From the NCBI GenBank assembly GCA_024305405.1, contig JAKNDB010000064.1:1426001-1490000 (forward strand): 64,000 nt of DNA, in the 5' to 3' direction. Position 1 is the stretch's first letter. The number at the start of each line of letters is the position of its first letter. Under the pieces are notes generated by a model. That model was not told the origin of the DNA, made no database searches, and saw only the letters and a list, made by a program, of their open reading frames with translations. A program made the translations under genes and the position numbers. Origin of the DNA: Dirofilaria immitis (lineage: Eukaryota; Nematoda; Chromadorea; Rhabditida; Onchocercidae). Below, piece by piece: positions 1 through 12,700 of this stretch.

Positions 1-2194
1 TTCTATTTCGAGAATTGCCGCGATGCAACAGCAAACAGGCTTACAAAGACGCGTGCAATCATTCTTCGAAACTCCGGGGCACACCAATAATTGGGCAATA
101 TTAGTTTGTACATCGCGTTTTTGGTTTAATTACCGTCATGTTGCCAATGTTTTATCATTGTATCATTCCGTAAAAGGCTTGGAATTCCTGATAGGTTAAT
201 GTCTTCTGCTTATTTTCTTTTAAACTCTTTTATATTACATTTTGTGGGATTCAGAACGATATAAAGAAACAAAAGAAGTAATCTATTTCAGTTGAGAAGT
301 AATCTATTTCAGCACACGTTTCTGTTCTCCTGCCGTTAGCGAAACTCATCTCATCTCATATTGTCTTGTATCATATTAAAGTTAAATTATTTATTAAAAG
401 AAAATGAAAATCCTCTTCCATTCTTTTTAGCATTCTTTGTCTAACTTACATTCTATTATGATTAAAACGCTTATCCTGAATGTAAGCATATATATTAAAA
501 TATTAAATGGGATTGACCAGGTTAATGTTGCTATTTTAACTCTTTCTTTTAGAAGTGAAGAATTAGAAAAAAAAAGAAAAAGCACTGAGATTAAATATTA
601 CAACAATTTAGATTTAGAAACTTGGACATATTTCTCTTCAAATGTCCTTCTTGAATTAGCAATTTTAGTCCATATATGCAGATCTCCTTTGAAATATATT
701 TTCAAATGATTTTCATTGCAGCAATATCATACTCATGTTAGCTGATGATATGCCATGCAACGCTAGGAATCCAAAACCTGGTTAGTGTCTTTAATTTACT
801 GTTTCATTTATTTGACTGTTAGGTATTATAGTTCATTTTGGAGATACTTAAATGATATTTTAAGGTACGGTGTACAACAGTAAATATGAACGTATCAATT
901 TATATGGTGTTGAAGTTGAAGTGGACTATCGTGGATATGAGGTTTCACTTACTTGTTTCATTTCGGCTTTTCAGCTCAGATAGAAAATCTATGACTTATA
1001 TGTCTTAAAATTGACTTGTCATTTCAGGTGTCTGTTGAAAATTTCATACGTCTAATGACAGGAAGAGTCCATCCAGCTACACCACGTTCGAAACGTCTTC
1101 TTTCAGATCACCAAAGTAATATTCTAATTTATCTTACTGGACATGGTGGTGATGGTTTTTTAAAATTCCAGGATTCCGAAGAATTGACAAATGTTGATTT
1201 GGCGGATGCTATTGAAACTTTATATCAAGGAAATAGGTCTGCTTTTTGGAACATAATATTTTTAGCAAAATTCTTTAAATTTTTCTTTAAAAATGCTGCC
1301 AAATAATGTCGGAAAGTTCTTCTGCTTTATGCTTCTAGTAATCCGATAGTTTTAATAAGATATTAAATTTTAAATTCATATCAACTATTCGCAATAGCTA
1401 TCTACCGATTAGCATTATTACATATAGATATAATGAAATGCTTGTGATAGCAGATACGTGTCAAAGTGAATCGATGTATCAAAAAATATATAGTCCAAAT
1501 GTACTTGCAACAAGTAGCTCTCTCGTAGGCGAAGATTCTCTTTCGTATGATGTTGATCAGTAAGTTTGAACTTTCATCATTTGTATTTGCTTGATTTTCT
1601 GTTATCTAACAGCAGTAAAAATTTGACTTTTTCTCGAATAATTTAGAACATAGTTTATTGTTTACCCATTATTAGTGTTTCAGATCTATTGGTGTATACA
1701 TCATAGATCGATATACACAATTCACGCTTGAATTTCTTGAAAATGAAGTTAAATCATTACTGACAAATAAATCTATGACTGATTACTTTAATTCTTGCCC
1801 AAAATCGAAATGTCTTTCAACGGTTGGTATACGTACGGACTTGTATCCAAAAGTACGTTTTTTATTTGTGCCGTTTTATATTTACTTCAGTAAATTCCAA
1901 TACGAGAAATATTTTAGACAAGAGACCAGTGATGAGTACTGTATTAGCTTCTCGGCATTTCGGGACTTATCATGAGTTTGCTGAAGACATTCACTTCACA
2001 TATATATTAAATTTAATGTTAAATTAATTCAGTATTGTTTTTGAAAATAAGATATAGTTCAGGATCCAACAAAAGTTCGAGTAACTGACTTCTTTGGCTC
2101 ATCAAGGATAATACGTACAATCACAGAAAAGATTGAGTTTGATGATGCATGGCTAAATGTACCGCCGTACTACGGGAAATCTGTTGATAAGTAA
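1..2194 (+). CDS. pigk: GPI-anchor transamidase catalytic subunit (PIG-K/GPI8), 5' partial
   Basis: This is the C13-family cysteine protease that cleaves the C-terminal GPI signal of ER proproteins and attaches the GPI anchor, working inside the transamidase complex. I read seven exons: 1-194, 722-780, 865-941, 1028-1236, 1428-1559, 1684-1852 and 2063-2194, all with GT/AG borders and matching phases. About 323 residues lie in the window. Exon 1 encodes the family signature HTNNWAILVCTSRFWFNYRH. The catalytic His is in TGHGGDG (exon 4) and the catalytic Cys in ADTCQ (exon 5). The signal peptide is off the left edge. Exon 1 needs one extra A in the A-run at 172-175 to read VKRLGIPDS into exon 2; as written it goes out of frame. 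The protein ends at GKSVDK with no C-terminal membrane helix, unlike the human enzyme. Family assignment is secure. Confidence 0.95.
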
Positions 2195-2627
2195 TATTAG
2201 CTGATGGTAATAGTTTAACAATTATTTGTTTATTATTGCTGCAGCAGCTCCATTCGAAACAGATCTCAACTTACGAATCTATAGAATTAGTCTCCAGAAT
2301 ACTTTTGCATGATTTTTATGTTCAGGTGGACTTTCCATTTGAATCTTTTTCGAATGGACGTTCACTTTTTTTGAATTTTTATATTCAAGTTTCTTGACTT
2401 TGATTGTCTTGGAAAATTATAATTATTAGGATAAATCAGCAGCGAAAATCTGAATAATATTTCAAAAATTTGAGATGCCTAAAGCTTTTTCAAAATCCAT
2501 CACAAATTTTATTACGGCGTACTAGTCGCATATAGAACTGAATAAAAATTCAAGGTAATACCGGTTGATAAACCGTGAAAATTTTGAATTTTTAACTAAT
2601 GGAACGTTGTTTTCTACACTAATATAT
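2195..2627. other. Convergent intergenic spacer
   Basis: This is AT-rich DNA between the 3' ends of PIG-K (plus strand) and the MIF4G-like gene (minus strand). It must carry both 3' UTRs. I see no gene and no strong repeat. Confidence 0.6.
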
Positions 2628-4434
2628 TTACACAATACTTTCCTTTCTTTCTATTGTGCTTTCTGGTAATTTTTCTGATGTTTCATTAACACTTTTGATG
2701 AATTGCATGGACGGTTCATGGAATTGTTTGATACAGAAAGGCATGATTTCATTGTCCCATCTGTAAGTCCACAAGTCAATGGCCTGAAAACTGATTTTTT
2801 ATTTCAATTTAATACCAAATTATTTATTGCAGTCGTGATATCTGTTTGAAATGAATATGGATATTTTAATCAAAGTTCTATAGAAGTATTTTCTGTGATA
2901 TATTTTTACATAAATTTAATAAAACACAGTGCTGTAAAGATTTAGCAGCAGTAGCAATACAGTTTGTTTGTCTGTTCGTTTTTTTTCCTTTTGAGAAAGA
3001 GATTTTAATCCTAGATTTTTAAATCATATGGATTTGGTTCTTGTGCTTATGTAGAGACCTGTAATATCCGTCGTCGAGTTACAGATTTGAAATCACTTTC
3101 ACAAAGATGTATCCGTAATGCCACAATAAGACTGTCACATTTGCCAGGTTTAATTTTCAGTAATGTTTCACCATGATCTATGATCAGTTCTGCAGCAGTC
3201 TGAAATTTAATCAATTTTTGTTAGAAGTAAAAGATTCATTATTTTTATTAATTAACGATTAATTATAGCAATATACTTCGATATCTTTTTCGTCGGCATC
3301 ATTATTAATCAATTCTTCTATCGATATAAACATTGGCTCGATCAAACATTCACTCACTGTTGCATCGATTTCTTTATATACAGGATAGAAGTGTAATGTT
3401 GCTCGAACAATATTCCTGTAATAAATTTATTTTTGTTTTTTTAAGAAAAAAAGTGTGCGAGAAAATTATTGATTAGTTACGGTTAGCGAGAATTACCTGA
3501 AAACAAGTTTATTTTCCTTTCTAATCTGATGCCGGGATCGAAAATCTGATAAAATATGTGCCAGACAGCGCGAGAATAAACCAAGGTCTGTTTCATGCAT
3601 CTTAAAAATAAATTTATACCATTCCAAATGGATGATAAGTTTTAAAGAAAAATAATAAATTTTTAATATGATAATCATAGCTCTCTTTTAGCAATTAATT
3701 TTATCTATCGTAAGCAATTAATTACCAAAATATTATTTCAACTGAAAATTAAAATTTACATATTTTATGAATGAAAAAGTCTTTTTACATGTTGACGTTG
3801 CAAGATGATATGTGCAGCAATTTTTGTAAAATTTTGTTCCGACAACCAACGTTGATGCAAATGATGAGCCAAATTTTGGCATGGTGCTGAACTGATCAAT
3901 ACACTAATTGTATTCACTAAAAAAAAAAAAATTTTAATTTTAAATTATTTCTCAAATAAAATTATCATTATTTTATGCTTCTAATTAAAGTTCAATAAAT
4001 TATGAAAATTTCCAATTTTCTGACATTAAAATTAAAAACTTTTAATTTTAACCCTTGCTATAAGTGTGAAAATTCAAATTCAAATATTCATTTGTTATGT
4101 TTGTCCTGTACTTTATGAATTTTTCACTCCAGTACTTCTAATTTGAAAATTTATTTACATCCCTAGTAATCAAACGTAAACATTTACTACGCATCAAGCT
4201 AACTATACTCCAAAACATATGTATGATTCTCCTTTTTTCGTAATACTAAAAGCATATGTGTGTTATGTGATGGATTATTGATTATTTGCGAAATCAAAAA
4301 AAGGAATCCGAAGGAAATTATTATAATTAAGAAAATCAAAATAGTCAAGATATACATGGAATAGATTCATCCTTTGATAAGATGCATATAGAAGAGATAA
4401 GCTGACGCAGCTGTTCCTCGTCCATTTGATACAT
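2628..4434 (-). CDS. Small MIF4G-like domain protein (MIF4GD/SLIP1-like)
   Basis: Six minus-strand exons form a complete 248-residue protein: 4356-4434, 3789-3916, 3497-3600, 3277-3415, 3059-3199 and 2628-2783. The sum is 747 nt with every phase consistent. The start is MYQMDEEQLRQLI; an in-frame stop lies just upstream. The protein is all-helical in character: NLAHHLHQRW, then FSRCLAHILSDF, IVRATLHFYPVY, and a C-terminal RRRILQAIDLWTYRWDNE. The size, helix pattern and terminal I-LW-RW motif resemble single-domain MIF4G proteins such as MIF4GD/SLIP1, which link the 3' end of histone or other mRNAs to the translation machinery. That assignment is from pattern recognition and should be treated as tentative; the gene structure itself is well supported. 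The acceptor before exon 3 is an unusual AAG. Confidence 0.6.
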
Positions 4435-6349
4435 CAGGATATGTATTTATTGAATGTTTTTCTTTCACCTCTAACTTCTCTTTCCTATTCGTTTTCAACT
4501 CTTCCTTATCACTTCTATCTTTTGTCAAATAATTTAAATGCAAATAGCAAAAATTTATCGTAATTTAATATCATCATGATATATTGATCGATTGCAAATG
4601 TCCCCTAATTTTATCTAAATATCACTACTCCCTAATTTTATCTAAATATCACTACTTATCTATTGCTTTGTTATCAAGAGAAAGATGTTAATAGCCTAAA
4701 ATTTTAATCCTATTTCATCAAAATCCACCATCTGTTAGAGGTTAACATTTTTTTGAAGAATGTAAAAATTTTATAAAATTTTGTTTTTAAATCAACTAGT
4801 ACATTTTACATGGAAATGTTGGAAAGGAAATAATTTTATCAATGAGAAATGATAAGAATGCATGAAAAAAAAGTATTTTTAACGAATTTAGGTAAGAAAA
4901 AAATTTAGTTTATTAGTAAAATGATAGAAGAAAAAATAAATGTTTACTCAACTAATATTGTCTGCTGTTTTTTTTGGACTCAAACAAATGTCCAACTAAA
5001 AACAAAAAAAATATATGTAATTGATGAAGTAATTTATCTTTTAAAATATTTTTTTGTGTGATTTATCTCAAATTCCAACCATATTTTGTATAGAAAAACT
5101 TTGTAAAAATAGGTAGGAATAATAATAACAATTTCTAAAAAATTTTTCTATTAGAATTTTTTAACGATTATTTATTCTGTTTAATGAATGAACAATAAAT
5201 CGACAAATGTAAAAATTGATTAACATGATGGTTGAATAGATGTAGAAGTTAAATTTGAACTAAATTTAATTCTAATGGAAAACTTTTAAACAAAAGAAAA
5301 CAAAAGTTTGTTTTGAGGTGGAATTATTAGCATAAAAATTAAATGCTCTATAGGGTTTGAAAAAGAATTATATCTTGTAAAAACTTATTTTAATATTATG
5401 ATTTAAAATTTTTGAATTTGCTATTTGCAAATTGCATAGCTTATAAGGACATGCCTATTGAGAATTTGATCAATTCAATTAGTTTGATTAATGAAGCCAA
5501 ATAATCTATTTGACCTACTTTATCGGACTCTTCTGATCGATGAAAATTATAAAATCGATGAATTACAATACTTTGGAATTATTTTCACTGAAGACAGAAT
5601 GTATAAATCCAAAGCATATTGAAAGGAATCTGAATTGAATTATAAATATGTATAAATTACACCAAGTAATCGAAAACAAGATTAAGTTAATAATATTATA
5701 TCAATAAATAAACATGCAGCAAAAATAGAGTTTTGTTTTCGGATATAATGGGTAAGAAAGTTGAGAAAGAAATTGAATAAATTGTGAACAAATAAATCAA
5801 TCATATAATCTATAATAATATTTGTGGACAAAAACATGATCCTCAATAAAAATTTTAGTAAATCGTTTCAGAGTTTAATTCGTTTTTTTAGCTTTCAGTC
5901 CTGCCTCTATATGCTATCATACTTCTATTATTGTGGTCATCAATAAAAAATCATTTTATCAAATTAGCGAACTATCACTAAATTTATCAATGATTCCGGA
6001 TGTTTATAGTTCAGTTAGTTACCTGAAATATGAGCAATTCAATGAATAAGCTTGAACATATATTGAATATGAATGTAATAGAAGACGGTCATACTTTAGA
6101 TAGATATATTGCGATCGCTTTCGTCAAGTTTCTGAAAGCATCAATTTTATTTAGAGAGTTGAATAATGCTTACAGAATATTAGAATATGCGTAAGTGTTA
6201 AAAATTATTGCAGGAATCACGATAATAGAATATTATGTCAGAAATCAAACAAAAATGATATCACACTGCGAATTGCACTGATCTTCCTTAGAGAAATAAT
6301 AAAATTGATGCATAAATATTATACCGGAGTAATTTTTATAATTTTAATT

Positions 6350-6816
6350 ATAATAAGGGAACAACAATTCACTTTATTTTTCACCAAATTATAAATACTC
6401 TTCAAAAAAGATAGTCAACATTAAGTATAATAATAATAATGAGAGAACAATTCAATTCATTCTTCACCAAATTATAAATACTCTTCAAAATAGATAGTCA
6501 ACATTAATTACTGCCAAAATAATACAAGTAATTGTTCAGCATTAGATTATTTTAGATGATAGAAATGTTAAATGGAAATCATAAATGATAAAAATAAAAG
6601 ATTAATTGCAGATAATGGAAGATTTGGAATATATCAACATAATCACAAATTCGGCCATTGAAGAAAAATCTTTGCATGTCAATAATAACCTTTATTGGTC
6701 TTGTATGATGTTTTATAATAATGACATTCAATGATCTCATACAATGTTGTATTAAAACAATAATAGTACGAAACAATCCTCTAAAGGTCACTGTTTTCCT
6801 TGTAGTTTCTTTCGTT
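6350..6816. repeat. Dispersed repeat, copy 1 (retroelement-associated)
   Basis: The stretch 6493-6816 appears identical base for base to 31302-31625, 24.8 kb away in the same orientation. The left part contains about two units of an 83-bp minisatellite that has four units in the second copy. Copy 2 lies directly upstream of a BEL/Pao-like gag ORF, so this is probably a solo terminal or leader part of the same element family. Similarity stops abruptly after TTCGTT. A 70-residue ORF on the minus strand is present in both copies only because the DNA is the same. Confidence 0.75.
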
Positions 6817-7009
6817 GTATTAATGCTGTTTGCATCTGCTATTATACCACTGTCGATCCACTCTATCTCCGCCTTTTGCTAGCGAACTACTTTCGAAATT
6901 GAAAAAACTAAACTGCCTCAGCTTCAAAGTTCCATTTTTTAAATGCTTCAGGATTTTTTTCTCCTGATAACAATATATATATCTATGATTTCTTCAGGAT
7001 TTCTCTCTC

Positions 7010-7310
7010 CTGATAACAATATATATCTATGATATATCTATGATTAGACGGGTCGTAATGCATATCTATGATTCGACAAACATAGACGAGTCATAATCCA
7101 TATCTATGATTAGAGAAATATATACGACAAAATCATCGTATATATCTATGATTAGACGAATCATAATGCATATCTATGATTAGACAAATATATACGACAA
7201 AATCATCGTATATATCTATGATTAGACGAATCATAATGCATATCTATGATTAGACAAATATATACGACAAAATCAACGTATATATCTATGATTAGTCGGG
7301 TCATAATGCT
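7010..7310. repeat. 70-bp tandem repeat (TATCTATGATTAGA family)
   Basis: Units of about 70 bp recur at 7131, 7201 and 7271, each with AATCATCGTA or a close variant followed by TATATCTATGATTAGACG. Each unit contains two TATCTATGATTAGA half-repeats, and degenerate half units extend left to about 7010. The array begins just after a duplicated TTCAGGATTT block at 6947-7010. It looks like a short satellite or the internal repeat of a mobile element. Confidence 0.8.
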
Positions 7311-7960
7311 ATCCTTTTTAGTGATAAATTTGTTTGAAGTCCAGCATACCGTTTCATGATTGATTAATCTTACTTGTTCACCCCGGTGGCTCAAGCGTAT
7401 TTGCTGTATGTGTTCTTCGTTTCGATTCGTTGATCCTTTCGAAATTCTCGCGAATTGACTCTTTTAATACTGCTATATGCAACTAATTATATTTTTTGGC
7501 TTCGACGACAGCAATACAGAAATCTTACGGGAAAACCGTTTCTAGAAAACAAAAAGGTGATTAACTGATATTTCAGAATTAATTATCAATTGATTAATTG
7601 ATAAAAATGAGAAAAAAGAATGAGAAGTGTAGCAGTTTGTATATGTGATGAACAGCGGTGTAATTATATTTTTTTCTATTTTTGATTTACTTCTTTATCG
7701 TCTACTGAAATAATTTTTGTAATCTAAGTCTTCGGAACGAGATAAGCAATTGAATCACGATATTCTAGTTGCTCCTTTAAATCAAAAATAGAAAAAAAAA
7801 AAAAAGAAAAAAAAATTAAATCTCATTTCTTTATCTGTAAAATGCAGGAAGATTTTATCATTCAATACAATACTTTTAGGTGGATCTCTTAATAATTCTC
7901 GATGAGACTTTGCTGCTACAGTCATGGAATTGTTTGGTTTTGTTCATTCATTAATTTAGT

Positions 7961-8041
7961 CTTAATTTAGCCAATAAAACATAAATAACATAATTTAGCC
8001 GATAAAACATAAATAACATAATTTAGCCGACAAAACATAAC
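7961..8041. repeat. 29-bp tandem triplicate
   Basis: Three successive units of AATTTAGCC(G/A)ATAAAACATA followed by AATAACAT are visible. This is a short local minisatellite with no coding content. Confidence 0.75.
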
Positions 8042-8796
8042 ACAAATTTTAAATTTATTTATATTTGATGGATAGTAATAAAAATTATATTTGATTTATA
8101 TATTATTCAAAGTCTATCCAATCTCAGTTTAACAAATTTTCAACTTTTTAAATATGCAAATTTTATTAAACAAAGGAAAAAAAGAAAAATTCACAAAAAC
8201 AATTTGCTATAGCAATGTTTTTGTTTTGAGTGATGGATTGGATTTAGCTAACTTCGTTATAATATTTTCAGATTACAAAATGATAAAATGTTTTAAACTA
8301 AAGATTGATAAATGTAAAGAATTAGACAATATTATAAAGAAGAGAGAGAAAGAAGGAGTAATAATAGAATTGCAGGCAAGAGATATTTTACAAAAAATAG
8401 GCAAATTATTATTTCATTTCTTTTTTTTCTTTTGAAATAATTAGAAATGAATCAATTTATCAATGAATTCATATGGATTTTTTTTGAATTTTAAAATTTT
8501 CTCTTAATTGTTCATTTGTTATTGCCAAGTTTTATTTAATTAATACAAGCCATATAAATGATCGATGTTTAAAAATTTTTTTTTTTAATTTCTAAACAAA
8601 CACATTTATTCGTTTATTACAATAGCAAAATTTTGACTTTATTTCATTAATTAAATATTAGAAATAATTGAAATTTCATTGAAAAGAACAGTGAAGAAAA
8701 AAATGTACGTTTTCTTCTTCTTTTTTTTTTTATTTTGTTATGATTAGAGTGATATACAGATAATACGTTTATTCTTTTCAGTAATCATTCAATGAT

Positions 8797-9763
8797 TTAT
8801 TCATCCGGAAACAGTCCAGCTAATACCTTCTTGACAAATGCTAAAATGAATAATAAATAATATGATCGATTGATCTAATTAAAGAACTAATATCAATTGA
8901 TCTAATCAAAGGATTAATATTACTAACCATCATATGAAACCATTCCTTCCGCATCTTCACATCCCTTCATTATTTCATCCGCTTCATCAGCTGTTAAACG
9001 CTCGCCTAAAGCCATCAAGACATGCCTTAACTCTGCTGCCATAATCTGTAACGATAGCGGGAATTATCGATTTGATTTTTCGAATTATTGATTAATTGCA
9101 TATTTCGAAATATCTCTTAAATAATTTGTAATTTCTAAAAATTCTCAATTGATTACAATGAATTATCTAGCGAAATTTATCAATTAATAATGAAATAGGT
9201 AGATATAATTGAAAAATATAATTATCATTTTGACTAATTTATAGTTGATAAAGATACATGGTGCACATAGTGCAAAAAATTATATATAAGATGCCAACTA
9301 TACAAATAGTCTTTCCACTAATTCTGCACAGATTGAAAATGATTGAATACCTTCATTGTTAGTGGGGAATTTGTCAATCGGCTTTTGTACTTAATCCTAT
9401 TTCTATTATCTTATAATTTCTATATAATTTCAAGTTCAGTTAGCAGGTTATGAAGATAATAATAGGCAGCGCTAGTAAAGAATTAGGAAAATTAATAGTT
9501 AATAAACTAAATATCCAACCATCCCTATCAAGGTTTGCTGATGATGAAATGAATATATATATGCAGAAGGTGATATCTATAATTAAGAGGTATACTTTAA
9601 GAATGAAAGATTTACTTTCTTTTTCTCGATAAATGTTCAAATGAAATTTGATCAATTTGATAACTCGAAATATGAATGATTCATTAGATACAACTACCTT
9701 TCCAGATTCTTCCTTATCGAAAATTTTCAATCCTTTAACAAAGTCCTGTAACGTTCCTTGTTC
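8797..9763 (-). CDS. Essential myosin light chain (EF-hand), C-terminal exons
   Basis: Three minus-strand exons, 9698-9763, 8928-9045 and 8797-8840, encode the last 75 residues of an essential (alkali) myosin light chain, the calmodulin-fold subunit that wraps the myosin heavy-chain lever arm. Recognisable blocks are [16 protein letters not shown] (third EF-hand, degenerate loop), [16 protein letters not shown], and the terminus [11 protein letters not shown] before the stop. Phases join cleanly and all borders are GT/AG. The N-terminal half (the first two EF-hands) should lie at higher coordinates on the same strand, but I could not identify those exons with confidence. A weak candidate is a short exon near 10446-10491 reading ISERFQDESLKL, with a GTAAG donor. 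The first intact codon is therefore unknown. It could be a truncated gene, but the three exons themselves show no damage. Confidence 0.85.
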
Positions 9764-12700
9764 CTAAAAATCGCATGTTTAAATTGAAATCATATTCAAT
9801 AGCATTGGAATTTTGTTAACAATACAAGAGAATTTCTTTTGGGATGGTATGATGGAATAGCGAAAAGTAGCAATTCTTCCTTTATGACCAAATCTCAAAT
9901 TCCTTTCATAGTCACTAATAAGATGTTATCACTAATCAATTCATATCTATGCAGTATAAATTGATGATTTCATATTCACTATTAATTTCATTTAAACAAG
10001 AAAAAATTTTTTAATAGAATTAATAGTGAGCACAAAAATCATCTATTTATATTATATAAATGTATAAATTGATAAACAATGATATTTTATCAGCGATATT
10101 TGAATACTGAAAGAGCTAAACATAGTTGATTTCACAACCATATTTGGTTCTATTCACATATATAATTTTCCAATATTTGGATGATGAATTCACTAAATAT
10201 ATGAGGAAATAATTGAAATCTTAATCGTATTGCAAAATGAATTTGAACTTCCTTTCAAAAGACAAAATATAGTATAGCCATGATGCGACGCTAATAAATA
10301 ATTACTTTTATTTATGATAATCTCTTTTCTATATTTGATAAAACATTGACAGTTTTGATGTGATTTTACTTCGTATGAAAATAACCTCATATCATTCCGT
10401 GACAAACCAATTTCTGATTTCATCTAAACAAAACTTACAATAACTTTAAGGATTCGTCCTGAAATCTTTCAGAAATCTCTGTAAATAAAAACTGTAAAAA
10501 ATAAAATTATCTATCAGATCACTTCTGTTGTTATCCTACAAGACAGTAAGGAATATCTGTGTCTGGAAGTTCTCACGCATTTTTCTGTAAGGAAGCGAAG
10601 GCAAAGATTTACTATTTCGATAGCGCAACGAAAACAATTCACGATAACTTTTATTTGGCACTTGCTACTATGCACAATGCAATGAAACATATAACTGAAA
10701 ATATCGTTATAACTGATCTATGATAAGAAAAATAAAATGCTGTTAAAATTAACCGAAGGTAACGAATAATACCTTCAACTACTAAGGATCCTTTTTTCTA
10801 AAAAACATTCCCATGATGTGTTGATACGGTATTTGATGGGAAAATATTTCGAACATTGTACATAAGTGTTATAATATCGAAAATATTTATGTGTAATTAA
10901 TTTTGCGATATTTTACTATTAAATATAAGCTTGATAATAAGGAACAAAGATAAGAATTAAATTAATAATTCCTTACATTAGATATTATAACATTCATTTA
11001 TGTTAGATAATGAGTCATGAAAAATTTCAGCTATTCCGATAATCTGCAACGTTTCGAGATATTATGGAAGACCTTGAAAAAATTCTAGCACTATTTAAAA
11101 TGCATATGGCAAAATGTTTTGATCAATAAAAACAGTATTCAATATATAGTGCTTTATATTTAGAGATAAACAGGTAAAAGTATGTTATTACTATTATAAG
11201 CAATTAATTGCGTGCCGTTTTAGATGCAAATAGAAAATCTGCAATCCGATACACAAAATGCGATGATAAATAGAAAATTATTCCTATGGATGTAAAGATG
11301 TGAAGTGATAAAATGGATACAATATGAAATTCTATTCTACTATCATTTAAAATTTTCCATCCAATTTTCATTTATTTTTATCACTCAACCAAGTGGTGAA
11401 AAGACAAAACAGTGCGAATAAAATTTAATTTTTTACAATATAATAATTTATAACCGTACGAATGAAACTATTTTGTTTATCAGTATATCTGTGAGAAATA
11501 TCGGTTGTTAGGGTTGAAAAATTCGTTGTAGAAAATAGTCTTTTATTAAAATCATTATACTTTTTAAATGTTTTCCAAATTATAATTTTGTTTGAATATT
11601 CTGTCGCATTCATCACATTTGGATCGCTTATATCCATTTGTGGATATGTCCTTGCAGAAATCTATCATTTTTCTCTCATTAATTAATTACATTTGAATGA
11701 TCGTTTATCCTTACTTATCTGCTCCTAACTTCGCAGATAGCATCTTATATTTTATTTCCTGGTCTTTCAGTTTAATGAATAGAAGATACCATATCAGAGA
11801 ATAATAGTTCATTTTTAAGCTTTCTCAAGTTGATCAGTGCTCGATACTTTCACCATCAAAATTATCACTAATGTTTTTTCAGTAGAGTAGAAATGATTTT
11901 TTGATCATCGATTTTTATAATTGGATAATTTGCAGTGGGAAATATTATTATCATTTGCAATTTTAGATTTGCAAAAGTAGAGTTTGTTGTCAATTTTTGA
12001 ATATATTAATAATATACTGGGAATTATTTATTTTGTGTTTGCAATTCTTTTTGATATGTATATTAATTTTTGATACATCTTTTAGATTCCTGAATATACA
12101 TATATTGCTGGCATATATGTTACATATATATTTTATATTGTTTGTTATTATAAATCGATCTTATTGTTGTTTTTACCACAATTTATATATTATTTAAATA
12201 TACTGTTATTATTGTTTTATATTGTATAATAAATGCGCGCATATAACATGCATCTTTTCATGTGAGATCCAACATAAAGGATCGCAAACTTCTCTGATTT
12301 TCGTGTTCTCTTTGCGATTTTAGTGATGGTCATATTTTTCTTTTATCACGAAAACTTTTCACAATTTGTTCCTGATAGGCTTTGTTGCTTACTACTGCTA
12401 TTCGAAATGGTTTTCTTAATTTAAAGTGACTAATATGATAAAGAATTTGATAAAACTTGCAGATAATATTCTATATGCTAGTATTATCAATTTATTTGAG
12501 GTACAAAATAGCTAAAGAACGCAAGTTAGAAGTTTTATATAATTCATTAAAAATTCTTATTTAAGATTTAAATTGAGTTATCTTTATTCCAATAAATGAA
12601 AAACAAAAGAGCTGTGGTAGAAATAAAATATTTTAAAAGTTATAGAAAAAAAATATTGCAGAAAGGTTAATGTGATTGGACAGTACATGGGAAAATGCTC

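Larger units (their letters stand above)
4435..8796. other. Gene-poor AT-rich region with repeats
   Basis: I find no recognisable gene here. The region holds a 27-bp direct duplication near 4600-4655, the retroelement-like repeat at 6350-6816, a 70-bp satellite at 7010-7310 and a 29-bp triplicate at 7961-8041. A 93-codon ORF at 8154-8435 is composed of biased, low-complexity residues and is not supported as a gene. Poly-A and poly-T tracts are frequent. Confidence 0.6.

Noticed and set aside
6579..6791. Duplicated 70-residue minus-strand protein (also at 31388-31600)
   Set aside because: The ORF is shared only because the underlying repeat DNA is identical; the peptide is hydrophobic and AT-driven and has no recognised family.
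8154..8435. 93-codon plus-strand ORF
   Set aside because: Composition follows A/T-rich runs (ending in a poly-Phe tract), no family is recognised and there is no splice context.
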